From Lunularia cruciata (lineage: Eukaryota; Streptophyta; Marchantiopsida; Lunulariales; Lunulariaceae), in assembly GCA_948567375.1 (NCBI GenBank), contig OX419762.1, positions 36,747,034-36,811,033 on the forward strand: a stretch of 64,000 bases of DNA, read 5' to 3'. A program made the position numbers and the translations under genes. This document shows, one piece after another, positions 20,504 through 32,948 of the stretch. Within the stretch, counting starts at the first letter, position 1. Each line of letters begins with the position of its first letter. Under the pieces are notes generated by a model. It saw only the letters and a list, made by a program, of their open reading frames with translations, was not told where the DNA came from and did not search any database.

Positions 20504-21205
20504 TGACACCTTACTTCCATTGGTGGAATTTTTCTACAATAATTCAATGAATGCATGTACATAGGTCACACCATTCTTCATGTATAGAGAGTATCCTTTC
20601 ACACCCACAAGCTTGATGAAGATCTACTCAATGGCTTCTAAGGTTGACATTGTGAACTCATTTGTTTCTAGAATCCAACATGGTGTGGAGAATGCCAAGC
20701 ATAGATTCCAGATTGCCCAAAATTGACAAAACAGTACGAAAATGCACATTGCAAGCACATGGAGTTTAGCATTGGAGATCAAGTTTGTTTGTCTAAAACC
20801 AACCTCACATTAGTTGGCCCTTGTAAGCTCAAAACTCATTTTATTGGGCTTTTTCCCATCCTCCATCAAATTGGCACAATGTCCTATCACCTTGAGCTCC
20901 TACCAGCACACATTAAGATCCATCAAGTGTTCCATGTTTTTGTACTTTGTAGATATGCACTCCAACCACCCTACTTTCCTTCCATACAGGAAGTTAGACC
21001 TTGTCCAACACTCATTGATTGCACAAAAGAGTATGAAGTCAAACACATTCTCCAAAAATGCATCCAAGGTATCCACCATGCTTGTGTAGAATATCTTATA
21101 TATTGGAAAGGGTACCCATTGTATGAGGCAACATGGAAACCAACAAACAACTTCACCCATGTATTGGTGTTAGTGCAATCTTTTGAGCAATATCTTCACA
21201 ACTAG
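20504..21205 (+). pseudogene. Element A: integrase end and chromodomain, right part
   Basis: Directly after B's 3' LTR the frame reads DTLLPLVEFFYNNS, the continuation of A's integrase from 3186. ORF 20723-21205 then gives the C-terminal domain (FSIGDQVCLSKTNL, IHQVFHVFVL) and a chromodomain (KEYEVKHIL, YLIYWKGYPLYEATWKP) with all aromatic cage positions plausible. It is the best preserved chromodomain in the window, but the element is broken elsewhere. Confidence 0.85.
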
Positions 21206-22335
21206 GACATTACATCTTAAAAGGGAAAGGTTTGTAATACCATTAGCTAGATATATTATCTAGAGGTGGAAATTGACTTGGTAACATCTAGAAGGATTTT
21301 ATATACAATGGACTAAATAGATCACATAGAGGGGTCACCAAAATAGTACTTCCACTAATAGTGCAAGAGCCAAAAACTCAAAATTTAGAGCCAATTTTAG
21401 AAGCCTAAGTAGATTAATTAGGCCTAAAAGTGGATAGATTCCTCCACTTGAGGAAAATTGGCTTGCCTTCTCCCACCATTATTTGTCTCATCAAAAGCTT
21501 TTGAACAATACCTCACCCATGGGATTTTGAGTTTCTTATAGGAAGATTCCCTAAAGATTCTCTTTGGTCAACCTTGTTTGACAAGCAAATAGGACAAGGA
21601 CAAACATGTCAGTCATCCATGAAACTAATATAAGGATGGAGCTTGTTGACATGTCACCAATCTATGTATTTGATCCAAGGGTGGAACTTCCTTTGAAGGG
21701 ATCCTCTTTGTCATATAACAAGGTGAAGGTGTTCCATTGGGCCATTAGAGCATTGAGTGTGGAACATTGTGATTATTTTCTTGTGTTTCTCTTGGGGGTT
21801 CTACTATCCTCTAGATATCACAATATACCACCTTGGTATGCTCACCAAGTATGTCTTGATTATATCCTTTCTTGTAATGTTTCAAGGTTTCTTTTATTTT
21901 TGCTTTCTTGATTGGACGTTTGTTATGCTTTCATTCAATAAGTTTTCTGTTGTCTTGTATACATTACTTATCTTGCATCTCATTTTCATTCCATGAGTTT
22001 TGGATCTCCCATTTTGTCCTCATCTCTTTATTTTTTGAAAAAATACATTTTTTCATGCATTTTGTTCTCCATATCTCTACACGTTCATTCTTGTTTGTAT
22101 TTTTGCAAATTTATGGTTTCCTTGCAGGTTGTTATCTTTGGCTCATCTCTTGATTTTGTGCTCACTATTATTTTGATCTATCTTGTTGCTCTTCATTTCC
22201 ATTCCTCTCTTTACATTGTTTACCCATTTTTGTTTACATACATTGAAACAACAATTTCTCTATAGGTTTTTTAGCTTCAAGAATTGTGCTTGATAGAATT
22301 TTGTGATCCATTGCATTTAAAAAAGACAATAAAAT
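21206..22335 (+). other. Unassigned sequence, possibly element A 3' LTR
   Basis: A purine-rich AAAAGGGAAAGG at about 21220 is followed by TGTAATACC at 21233, which could be A's polypurine tract and LTR start. No second copy exists in the window to confirm it. ORFs at 21606-21911 and 21757-22265 are AT-rich, hydrophobic and unrecognised. Confidence 0.3.
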
Positions 22336-22339
22336 GCAT

Positions 22340-22870
22340 CTCAAGATGGGAAATCCTTCTAAGAAGGAGAAATCCATATGAAGCTAATCCAAATAAAGAA
22401 ATGAAATCCAAATAAAGATGAGCAACCTATAGCAAGATGCATGAATCCATAGCAAGACAAGCAACCCCTCTCTATAATGAGCAAATCCAGGTTAGAGAAA
22501 TCCATGTCAAGATGAGCAAACTTATTTAGAATAAGTGACTCCAAGTTTCAGTGAGCAAATCCATATAAAAAATATCCACATCATGACAAGCAAAACCATA
22601 TCAAGAAGAGCAAAGCTATATGAAGTGGAGCAAATCCATATCAAGAAACTCCATATCAAGACAAGCAAATCTTCAACAAGATGAGTGAACCCTTTTTTTA
22701 ATGAGATATCTACTACTTTGGAGCTGAGTGAATCCACTACTTTTGAGCAACTACTATATCCAAAGGATTGACCCTTAATCTATATTTGACAAAATCTGTC
22801 CTAAAACAAGAAGATCCACCAATTCCTCTAAGCAACTCCATATATCTTCAAGCAAATCCTACTCACATGA
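22340..22870 (+). repeat. Degenerate ~20-nt minisatellite
   Basis: Many diverged copies of a unit like GAGCAAATCCATATCAAGAT follow each other (for example around 22435, 22490, 22545, 22600 and 22640), with variable length. It keeps no open frame. Confidence 0.55.
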
Positions 22871-23380
22871 AGATGAAGGACAAAACATCATAACTTTATT
22901 CAAAAGTGCTAACTTGCAATAGTGATTTGCTATTATTGTCACTTGAATTGGCTTGGCAATCAATGGAGTAATAAAGGACAAGGTGATAACTACCTACAAT
23001 GCAATGAATGTCATCATGTGAGAAAAGATGGTTTTAATTTTGTTAGGGGTTTTCCTTAACTTTACTAATTCTAGTGTCATCTCAACTTGTTGCTTTGATT
23101 TTGCTAGCTTCTCTTTGAATCTAAAATTTTGTGCCTTCTTTCTCTCCTCTCCCTCTACCTCTATCACATGCAACTTCTTATTTTTGCTATTTATTGGGCC
23201 TTGATTTCAGCCTGTTTATACCTCCTTCTAGACTCCACTGTTTTAGACTTAATTTTGTGTGACTTGCCATATCTTGTGCATAAGCATTCAATGTACAAAT
23301 ACTCTTTGCATTTACTTTATAATATTATTCTTGTTGTGGGATTATTCATCACCTCCTTCACCTTCTTTGACCATTGAATC
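22871..23380. other. No recognisable feature
   Basis: AT-rich sequence with a hydrophobic ORF (23129-23377) that I cannot relate to any family. It abuts the copia LTR. Confidence 0.4.
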
Positions 23381-23657
23381 TGTTAGATTATAACATCTTA
23401 AACAACTGGTTATTTTACTATCATCAAGATTTAGAGTAGCATGATCAAGAGATCTATACTAGCACCTAATCCTAGTCAGACCTTTCTATTCATGTGGAAT
23501 AGACATCTTGCATTTTGAGTCTGTTGGTTCCTGAAGGTTATGCGTTTTAGGTTCTAAGATGAGAGTTTGTATTCTATTCTATTCTATTCTAGTATGTGAA
23601 CCTCAAAGTATCAAGGTTGAACTCTCTTTATCTTTTCTTTGGCTAGTATTTTTCACA
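23381..23657 (+). repeat. Ty1/copia-type 5' LTR
   Basis: 277 bp from TGTTAGATTATAAC to TATTTTTCACA, directly followed by the primer site. It holds an ATTCT microsatellite (about 23573-23592). No partner LTR was found, so the element is truncated. Confidence 0.65.
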
Positions 23658-23669
23658 TGGTATCAAAGC
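23658..23669 (+). other. Copia primer binding site
   Basis: TGGTATCAAAGC, adjacent to the LTR end CACA, is the common copia primer site complementary to initiator-Met tRNA. Confidence 0.75.
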
Positions 23670-23689
23670 TAATTTAGAAAACTTTACAA

Positions 23690-24810
23690 TTTTTTATTCA
23701 ATTCCTCTATGTCTGAGATTATAGGAGGATAAGAGGGGACACTTTTCTACTCTTTGAAAACCTATTGGCTTCATTTTCCAAAGAGAAATTCTCTAAATTT
23801 GAATATGCTTACTCAAGCTCCTAAACTCAAAATGGGTAATTCTTATAGCAATTTCATGCAAGGATTCTTTGAATTCAAATACGTTGACCAAGGTGGTCCT
23901 AAACCCAAAACTGGCTAATTCCTATAGCAATTTCAAGTGGTTAAACAACTACTATGGTTCTCATGTTGCCATTGACACGCCCTGGTAGCATTGCTGACGG
24001 GAATACAAGTAATGCTTTTGCATTATCATTTATAATGAATTGTCTTGACAGTCAGACTCATCATGTGACTTCTTCCTGAATAGCTTCTGAAGCTTGGACT
24101 ATTTTTTAGCAATTATATGAAGCTCAAGATGTTGTTACAAGAATGTATCTACAAGATGAACTTCAGATGCTGAAAATGATGGAAGGTGATAGTGTTACTA
24201 AACGGGTTCATTAGTTAAAAACTTAGTTAACCAACTATTTTCTGTGGAAGTACACATTTTGGATGAAAATCAAATGCTTGCTATGATGTGCAACATGTCG
24301 AACAGTCTCCTTAAACTTCTAACTTCATTGCAGGGTCAACAAATTTTCACCTTGTAAATGCTACTACATATCTACTTCAGGAGGAAAAAATGTTAAAGAC
24401 TCAGATGTTTGAGCTCACAACTTCATTATATGCTTTTGAGGGAAATTTTTCTCCAAGAAACAAGTCTTATGTAGCGAATTGGAAAAATCAGAATTTCTAC
24501 AAAGGAAAAAATGGCTCTTTTAATGCTTCAATTCCCTTCCCATCTTGGGACCTTGGGACCTTCCATAGCTAATCAACAAAATCCTACCAAGATGAAGTGC
24601 TTTTATTGTCATCTTACTAGACATCACTCCAAGGACTGCAAAAACTCAATTGCCAAGGAACGTGCAGCAAATTCTCATAAATCAAAGCTCAAGCACATTT
24701 TTCCATTTATTTATATGTTGTACTTGCTTAAAATATTTGTGAAGATTCTCTTCTTTTGTTCTACTTGCTATGACCTTAGAAATGTTTCCCATGTCAAAAC
24801 TTAAGTTAAG
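23690..24810 (+). pseudogene. Copia gag relic with CCHC knuckle
   Basis: Fragments in changing frames follow the copia gag order: WLNNYYGSHVAID, a region equivalent to SEAWTIFQQLYEAQD, MYLQDELQML, then ORF 24511-24804 with the zinc knuckle CFYCHLTRHHSKDC (CX2CX4HX4C). No integrase or RT follows, so the element is truncated in or after gag. Confidence 0.7.
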
Positions 24811-25489
24811 AGTTTAGACTCCTCTTTAAACATGTAGGATCTATGATATTGTTTAATGAAATTTGGCTTATGCTTTATATTAAATATATACCATACATCA
24901 CTTATGGTTCTACCATATCTAGATGGGAATTTTGGTCAAAATGTTGCTTCTTCTATCATCTTGTAATTGTACCATCACCTACTTCCATCATTTTGCATTT
25001 CTGCACTTGAATATATGTTGAGAAACATTCTTTATATCAATGATATGATTATTGGCCCACTATCATGGTAATAGTTCTCATATTCTTATTTCATTACCAT
25101 TGACACTAACAGCAATCCTGGATTTTTTTTTTCAATTGATTCATCTTGCTTCTTAGCAAAATATTTGCAAAATATTTTGATTAATTTGAATGGCTTGAGA
25201 TTTTCTTTCTCTTCTTGATGTAAAATTTCTACTTGTTGCCTCATAGAGAATACTCTTTTCTAGAATTTTTTCATAGGGTTTTCATTTCCATACTATATTT
25301 TTAGTGCCTGCCTTCACTCCTTTGCTAGTGATAATTAGTACACTTAATGTTGCCTTTGTATGTTGTACAATCATTCTTTTCCTTTTCTTCTTCTTGCAAT
25401 TTCATACCAAGTTTGTCTAGATGTAGGGAGCTTGTCTTTTATTGCAAATACATTAGTATAATTTTTGGTGAGTCTTTGTATGCTAATTT
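24811..25489. other. No recognisable feature
   Basis: AT-rich and stop-rich. It may hold eroded copia protease sequence, but no motif can be named. Confidence 0.35.
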
Positions 25490-25921
25490 TGATGATATTA
25501 GTTCAAAGAATAAGCTAAAAATAGAAAAAGGTGGTAGAATAAGCATATATCTAGAGATTATAAGAATATTCTAGAGGCATCTAGGAAGTATTTTGGTAGA
25601 ATGTTCTGAAAGCACCCAGAAACTTCTTAGTAGAATGTTCTAGAAGCATCTAGGAAGCTTCTAGAACTTTCTAAAGATGGAGTAACTTGTGTGCTAAATA
25701 AATATTAGATTAGTTTGTATGCCAAGTAGAGGTCTAGCTTTGCTTGCACCTTGAGGAAGATAGTTTCTAAAAGGAACCTTCCTTGGAAGCTTTTTGTGAG
25801 TCTTGTACTTAGCTTCCCTATAAATACCAAAGATGAAGCTCATGTTAGGCACTAGGATTTTCTCTCATTTGAGAGTTCTAATGTGATCTATCTTTCTCTT
25901 ATTTCTCTCCTCTATCTTTTA
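25490..25921 (+). repeat. Element E 5' LTR
   Basis: Ends TCTTTTACA before the primer site. It shares the GAAGCTTC blocks and TATA region (TATAAATA at 25819-25826) with 30271-30650 and 645-1043. Its first part is diverged or deleted, so the start is approximate. Confidence 0.7.
25633..25671 (+). promoter_or_regulatory. Perfect multi-unit heat-shock elements in element E LTR
   Basis: GAAtgTTCtaGAA at 25633-25645, and GAAgcTTCtaGAActTTC at 25654-25671. The second has four exact alternating HSF trimers with 2-nt spacers. The 3' LTR keeps GAAtgTTCtaGAA at 30371-30383. They lie about 150 bp upstream of the TATA box. Confidence 0.55.
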
Positions 25922-25922
25922 C

Positions 25923-25936
25923 ATTGGTATCACCAG
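25923..25936 (+). other. Element E primer binding site
   Basis: TGGTATCACCAGAG immediately follows the LTR. It is an initiator-Met-type site (TGGTATCAGAG) with small changes. Confidence 0.6.
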
Positions 25937-26269
25937 AGGAATGACATGGATAGAATCTATGGACCACCAATCCATTCCCCCCAAAACCATTAGGATTTCT
26001 ATGTTCATGTAGTACCAAAACATAATTTCATGTAATTCATTATTTTATGTCTTAGTCAAAATTTCCTAAACATGATCACCTTGTACAATGAATCATTATT
26101 CCTTTTGATTGAGAGCAATAGATGTGTTGAATTTATGTATTAACTTAGGTATTATGAGTAGGTATTTTGGTAACATAGTAACCATGGTAGTAATGCTCAA
26201 ATTTATCATTTCTATGCAATAAAAAATAGAATCTTACTTGATTGTTGGAAGAGGGAGATTGTAATGATC

Positions 26270-27130
26270 AATGATGTAAGAAAATGTAGAGACCAACTTT
26301 CTAAGAGGAAGAAGTTCAACTTTGATTTCCAAAGCTTTAGGTGTTTGAAGGCAAGAGCTTATGTGATGTAGTGGAGAATCTTGTATTTGATTTTGAATGG
26401 TACTTTGGAGCTACAAATATTCTAGATGATCCAAGACATATCCTCTTGGCTTTGAATTAATAACATGGAGATGATTTTAGGTAGAGAAAACTCAATTGCA
26501 ATTTTTGCTCTAATCTCAACATGGAAGAATTCAAGAGTTTAATAATTAGGAGATTCTAAGTGATGTACGTCGCACGAGCCACATGAGATACATTGGAAAA
26601 ATTGAGGTAGGTTAGTTTTATGAAGAGCTATATCACTCAATTTCAAAACATAAAATGCAAATTTCAAAGATATAGGAAATCAAAGCTATAGATCTATTTG
26701 TGAGAGATTTGAAAATTTATACCAAATAGGAAGCAACCATGCATGAGCCTAAGCATTTGGAAGAAGTCATGTATTTGGCAAAGTGCTTTCATCACTTGGT
26801 TGCCACAACTTGGTCTCAACCTAGACTTTCACAGATTTAAACACACTACTCAAGGGTGGAAGACCCTACATCAATGGAGATTGATGCCATCTAAATAGAG
26901 ACCACTTGGCACTACAAGCCACAAATGATTACAAAAAAATGATGGTTGTTTTTATTGTTGTTGAATTGGAAATTGCATTACAAATGTCCAACTAGAAATA
27001 GATGACCTTGACACATTGCTCAAATAGAGTTCTTGGAGCATAAGGATTCTCAAAACAAAGAGTTTCAATAAGAGATATTGAGCCACTTACTCAAAACCTA
27101 ATTTGTTCCAATTGAATTGAAGGCTTGACC
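26270..27130 (+). pseudogene. Element E gag relic
   Basis: Short readable pieces only (for example KHLEEVMYLAKCFHH, then a Cys-rich FYCC stretch near 26950 with CPTRNR-like residues, where the zinc knuckle is expected). Heavily eroded. Identified by position and these fragments. Confidence 0.5.
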
Positions 27131-27439
27131 TATACAAGTTTAATTCATTTGCAAAGTACATTTGACTGGGCCCGATGAAAAATTCAAGTACTACACCAAA
27201 GTAAAAATTATTGATTAGGTTCTTTGACATCTTTGAGGAAGAAATTTAAGAATAGTTAATCCCAAGGTGAAAATTTTCTTAATGTAGGTCAATTATAGAA
27301 CAAGCTTCGGTGGAAGTTATTCTTGTTTTTGCAATGTAGATCAAACATATTATGCAAGGAGAGTCTAGTAAGGATAAGAAGCCACAAAAAATGGATGATC
27401 AAATAATTCAAGAGTGTTTTTGTGTTTTGGATGCTTTTT

Positions 27440-28740
27440 TAAAAAGATTGCCCTTTGATTGAGGTATGTACTTCAAAATTAAGCTATTTCCAAGAAGTAG
27501 TCCAATGAGTAGACCAATATATCAACTCGCACCAAAGGAGCTAGAACTCTAAGTAATATTGATAAAGTTGTTGGAGAAGGATTTCAGATAACCAAGCACA
27601 TCTTATTGAGGAGCACAAATACTATTTGTACCAAAGAAGGACGAAGCACTTTCATTCTATATTGATTATTATGGTCTTAATAAACAAATTCTGAAGAATG
27701 CATATCCTTTGCTTTGGATTGATGACTTGTTGGATCAACTAAGTGGAGCAAAATACTTCTCAAAGTTGGATCTTTGAAGCAACTAATGGTAGATTCTAAT
27801 TGATGAGGAAGATGAGTAAAACAAGGTATGTACAAGGTATGAGTATTTTGAAAATAGAGTTTTACCAAATGGGTTCACTATGTGCACTTAATTTTCATGG
27901 ATCAAATACATTGGGTGTTAGCGGTACTATTCTATCAATACATAGTAGTGATCCTGGATAAAATTTTAATTTATAACGAGATAGAGGTAAAACACAAGAA
28001 ATAAATACTAAAAGTCATAGGATGAATTTGATAATGGAAGTTCTACATAAGAAGTCCAAGTGTGCTTTTTGGAAAAAGGAAGTTACCTTCTTGGGTCGTA
28101 AGGTCTCAATGGAAGGAATAAAGATGGAAGAGGGGAAAATCAAGGCTATTACCAATTGGCCTAATCCTAAGGATACCATGGAAGTTTGGAGATTTAATAA
28201 ATTGCCAAGATTTTACTAATGGGTCATCCATTATTATGGGAATGTGACTACAGCTTTAATAGATCTCTTGGACAGGACCATAAGCTTTGAGTGGACCACC
28301 AAGAAAGAAGAAGCATTCAAGAAACTTAAGGATATGATGTCTTCATGACCTTCCTCCAGCCATATGATCCTCAATTACATTGTGTGGTTGATTTTGATGC
28401 TTCTAACTTTGTAATTGAAGTTATGTTGCAATAGGAATTCTGAGGTGAATTGCATCCCATTGTCTTTGTAGCTTGATGACCAAATGTACAAAAAAGGAAA
28501 AAAAAATTTTGAGATCAAGAACAATTTGCAATGTTATATGCAAAAAAAGATGTGGAGAGATCATCTCTTCAATAAAAAAGTGATAATGCAACCGATCACA
28601 AACCATTATTGTAGACTTTGCATCTAGAGCACATGAAGTTGTCATCATCATCAATGGGAAGAACAAATAAATTTTTTGATATCAAGCTTGAGTACAAACA
28701 AGAAAAGTTCCTTGTCATTTCCCATGCCATGTCATGATGA
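27440..28740 (+). pseudogene. Element E reverse transcriptase and RNase H relic
   Basis: Readable RT blocks: [57 protein letters not shown], then FLGRKVSMEGIK (28022-28219), the end of RT. The RNase H start VDFDASNFVIEVML follows at about 28390. The YxDD block is not cleanly readable. Dead. Confidence 0.75.
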
Positions 28741-28859
28741 CTTTACTTAAAGGCTCTTCTTGAATCTCCCATAATAATAATAATCACCATAATGTCAATG
28801 GATTTGAAGGTACAAAAATAGTTCAATATTGCTTTACAACAAGATCTCTTCTTTCATCT

Positions 28860-30265
28860 TCTGTAAAGTTTCCTTATAGCACATTATAAGGAGTATGACA
28901 CCTTTTCATTCAAGAATGACCATTGATTTTGTAGAATTGAATTTGTCTTCCAGAAATGGGAGATCTATAATTTTTTTGATTGCAGGAAGTGCATGAGTTA
29001 CTAATCTTTGGTTACATGGGTATGGATAAGACATTAATATTAACAATGCAAATGGTGATGGCCAAACATAACTGAAGAGGTTTGAGAGTTTGTCCAAACT
29101 TGTGAGAGCTACAAGGCAATCAAAAGTTACGTGACTACTTCAACCACTACAAATTCATCTACTTGATGGGAATATGTGAGTTTAGATCTAATCACATCAT
29201 TATCAAAGACAGACCGAGCCCATAAAATAATCATAGGGCTTATTGATAAGCTTAATAAGTAAATTTAGTAAATTTATTTGGTGTAGACCATGAATATAAT
29301 AGATATTCCAACATGGGCCAAGATCTACTTTGGCATTATTTTCAATCATTATGGGATGCCATGAGTTCTCATCTCAAATTGTGATCCTTGATTTATTGGT
29401 AAATTTTAGCATGTGCTCTTCAAGCTACTCGACACTAAGCTTGCCTTATCTATGGCCTATCATCCTTAAATTGATGGGCAAACAAATGAGCAAATCACAC
29501 CTTGAAAGATATATTATGTTCCTTTGTCAACATTCATCACACCAATTGGGATACTTGTCTTGTGGGTGCTGAATTTACCTATAATATTATTTCCAATCAT
29601 GAAAGTACCAAGATTCTCTCCCTTCTTTCTCTATTATGACCAAGATCCACTCATTCCCAATTCTCTTCTTGCTCCATCATAGTCTGATGTCCATTATAAT
29701 TCCAGCTTCTTGTCTTTGTTATTTGCATCCTTACAACAAGCCAAGTCTCATCTTCTTGTTGCCAAAATTGGCAAAAGAAAAATGTTGATCTAAATTTTTG
29801 TGATCTCATCTTTCAAGTAGGTGATAGGATCAAGCTTTCCTCTAGTTACCTACTTCTCCCTCTTGACATCCAAATTCTTAAACTTTCTTCCAATTGGATA
29901 GGTCCCTTAGATATTACTTAAATCAATTCTCTCCTTGCCTAAAAATATGCCTTTCCTAGTCATACATGGATCCATCCTATCTTTCATGTTTCAAAGTCAA
30001 AACCTTGTTTTTCTAACCCATCTTCCTTCCTTACTTGTATCCAACCTCCTCCTTCAACAATCCTTGTTAAAGATCATGAAGAATACAAAGTAGATCATAA
30101 TCCAACATATTTGCCAAGAACAAATCAGATATAAGGTCCTCTAAAAAGTATACTGCCTTCATGATGCCACATAGGAATCTCTTTCTCATTTCAAAAATGT
30201 TAAAACTGCCATACAAGAGGTCAAAGACTCCAAAGCAATGAGAAAACCACTAACTAGCTATGGAG
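28860..30265 (+). pseudogene. Element E integrase and chromodomain relic
   Basis: Integrase fragments run through MAYHP-like and YDQDPLIPNSLLAPS sequence to LQQAKSHLLVAK (about 29740), which matches element C near 90. A chromodomain trace (EEYKVDHI, then DAT*ESLSHF) lies at 30078-30200, with TAG in place of the conserved Trp, just as in element C. Confidence 0.7.
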
Positions 30266-30270
30266 GAATA

Positions 30271-30650
30271 TGTAATAATATTGAGTTAGTAGGAGCAAAT
30301 GAGTTGGCAAAATAAGCTAAATATAACAAAAAAGTGGTAGAACTAACATATATATGTATATAAATTCTAAGAATGTTCTAGAAGCATCGAAGAAGCATTT
30401 AATTGAGAAGCTTATAGGAACTTCACAAAGATGGAGTAACTTATATACTAACTAAATGGATAGCTTGGCTTGCACTCAAAGAAAAATGGCTTCTAGAGGG
30501 AACCTTCATTGGAAGCTTCTTGGGAGTCTTATACTTAGCTTCTTGATAAATACCCAAGCCAAAGTTAGTGCTAGGCATTAGGAGTTTCTCTCATTTGAGA
30601 GTTCCAATATGATCTTCCATTCTACTATTTCTCTACTCAATCTCTTAAAC
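30271..30650 (+). repeat. Element E 3' LTR
   Basis: Starts TGTAATAATATTGAG after the purine run GGAGGAATA, and matches the 5' LTR through the GAAGCTTC, TATA and CTCATTTGAGAGTTCC regions. The right end near 30650 is approximate. Confidence 0.75.
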
Positions 30651-31770
30651 TAATCATGAAAATAGTTATCATATGATTGTCATTGTGTGATTTTTTCACT
30701 TCTGTGCAATAAGATCATCTTTGAATTGCTTAAGCAGATTTTGATGAGTCTTTTTGCTCCTTCTTGATTCAAGTAGTGTAAAGTATTTTTAATAGAGTCA
30801 ATACACTTGTTATTCTGATGTTAATGGAAGTGGCTGCACTGCATTCTAAAGTTCATGTGGAGTCTTTTTGATGAATTGCATGTGAAGTTCTTAAGTGGTT
30901 ATCTTGAACATCTTAGTGACTCAATTGCTTTTTCTATTGAATTTCTCTACATATTTGGTATCCATATCTAGAGTCTCTTGTACCTTTCCATTCATCAAAT
31001 CCAACAAATCAAATGTAGACAGGCTTAACTTTGTATTTCTATATGGTATAATTTATACAAGTATATTTGAACTTGTTACAAATAAAATAACTGCTAACTG
31101 AAAATTGTTTTCCTTTTCTTTGCTTTTGTGTTGCGCTTCATTTTCACTTTAGAGTTATTTAAATCCCTAATTCAAACCCTCAATTTTATTAGAAATTGTA
31201 TTTCTGCTCTGAAGCCATGTTTGAAATGTAATGTAACTCAGAGAATGTGCTTATCATTATTGTGAATGAGGAACATATAAAAGCACCTTTCGGATTCTGT
31301 TTAGACTGGTAACAGTGCAGTTCATGTCTTTATATATATATATAGAAGATGGAGTGTATTTGAGCAATCATATCAAATAGTTTAACATATGAATATAACT
31401 TTCATTTTAAACGGCACTGTTACTAGTCTATATATAGTGATTATCTCACCACTTTTAGAGTGATTGCTTGAATTTAAGTATGGTATTATTTCATCCAAAA
31501 GAGGATTTTCACAAGGATCACAATAAGTGTTTGTACATCTACATGGCAAGAGGCTGGTCTGTAATTAATCAGATAAAACGATGAAAAGGCATGGAAATCG
31601 GTGCACATTTTGTAATAATATCTCGAGACGATGATAAGCATAGACTTGTTGTAGGAGACACCTAGATATATTTTATCCATTAGATCCATTTTATATTTAT
31701 AAAATGGAAAAGGGTAGCTCAAAGCCATGGGAACCATGTGCTTACAAAGTGGCCGATGGACTACTAAATT
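30651..31770. other. No recognisable gene
   Basis: AT-rich spacer with a short TA run at about 31332. ORF 30895-31101 is unrecognised. It lies downstream (3') of the minus-strand proteinase inhibitor and may hold its 3' UTR. Confidence 0.4.
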
Positions 31771-31779
31771 CGGAGGCGC

Positions 31780-32373
31780 TCAACCTAGCGTCGGGATTAT
31801 TGACACATTTCCAGCTTGATCCACGTCAAGGAACACACGATAGGCGTCAAAATCCTGAGGGCAGGAGAATCCTTCCGGTCCGTAAACAAAGCTGGTTCCA
31901 AACTCCTCGGATGTTATTTTGTCAATTGCCTCCTTGTAGGGTGCACCCAAAAGCTGTGGCCATCCAGGGATAAGTCCTGATAACCATCCAAACAAATTCA
32001 AAACCGTAAGTATCAGAATTCCCTATGCCAGTGATTGGATTTCACCGGAGTAGTTAGAGCAAGAAGTTCATATTGTCAACACTAGTTCTTTAGGATTCAG
32101 AGAGCATTGGGGATAGTAGTACTCACTGTTGGGATGCAAAACGCCACGTTTGGGGATTCCCAGAATATTGCCATTGCCGTCGCCGTAGACCCAGACGTCT
32201 TCTGGTGTCTCCGGGTTGAAAGGAGGGGATTCTTCTGGGGGTGAAGGGTCCTGGAAATACACTTCAGGTACTAGCGAATTAACTTTAAGGTCCTCCAGAG
32301 CTAAACAGGTGACTTGTCTGAAATATTCGGGTCAAGCATTCTTGATGGTCCCTGCAGGATTTTCCACGGCCAT
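31780..32373 (-). CDS. Potato inhibitor I family serine proteinase inhibitor (two supported exons)
   Basis: Minus strand. Exon 31976-31780 encodes GWPQLLGAPYKEAIDKI, then FVYGPEGFSCPQDFDAYRVF and ends NVSIIPTLG-stop. This is the family pattern: W-P-E/Q-L at the start, the reactive loop around PEG..., DF..YRVF and a C-terminal P..G. The upstream exon ends at 32127 before a GTGAGT donor, and the acceptor precedes 31976. The splice is in frame and joins HPN to LIPGWPQ. The upstream exon has an acidic, Pro-rich piece (FQDPSPPEESPPF, WVYGDGNGNILG). An ATG at 32373 is in frame but a TGA follows 13 codons later. A good acceptor (ATATTTCAG) just after that stop suggests the true N-terminus is in an unseen upstream exon. 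Such inhibitors block subtilisin/chymotrypsin-like proteases in defence. Confidence 0.65.
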
Positions 32374-32948
32374 ACGTTAGAATCCAGCAAAAATTTCACG
32401 GATAAAAGCTTGCTGAAGCAAAAGTACACAAAGGCATGCAGTAGATATTAGAGCAGGTGTGTATATCCACTGAATGCTCTTGAAGAGAAGTGCATCAATC
32501 GTGAGCATTACTAGATTTAGAGTTTGTTTGACGACCGGAAATGCCAACTTGTTTATGAAATCGAAATCTGAAAAGTAGTTGACAGTTAGGAAACATCTAA
32601 ATAATATCCCGACATGTACATTGCAGCCAAATCTACAAAGTTCTGACATAAGCACAATGCGCATGCTTTGGGTTCCAGCTTGAGAGTTTTAGTACTGCTT
32701 TCGCTGAAATGTGCCATGGAATCAAAAGGCAGAGTTCCTGGTACAGTTTTTGGGAAGCTTGAGCAGTTAAGTCGTTTATCTACAAATGCGATTGATTGGC
32801 TCTAACGCAATCTGTGAGTCAAGAAAACTGGAGGCAGATCTAGTTAGTAATAATTCTGTTCCCGAACTTCCGCAGGTTGCAAGTCTCCTTTCGTCGGAAA
32901 CAACAATTCAGTGCCCTCAGTCCTGATAAAAGACCTAACAAAATGACA
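32374..32948. other. Unresolved; possible upstream exon of the inhibitor on minus strand
   Basis: A minus-strand open stretch (32664-32377) is hydrophobic near its end (ALISTACLCVLLL). It could contain a signal-peptide exon, but no exon boundary could be fixed. Confidence 0.25.

Larger units (their letters stand above)
25490..30650 (+). mobile_element. Element E: decayed Ty3/gypsy chromovirus (C family)
   Basis: 5.2 kb between related LTRs (about 25490-25921 and 30271-30650), with primer site, gag traces, RT, RNase H, integrase and chromodomain in order. Frames are broken every 100-200 bp. The integrase end and LTR resemble element C at the start of the window, so both come from one family. 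Confidence 0.8.
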
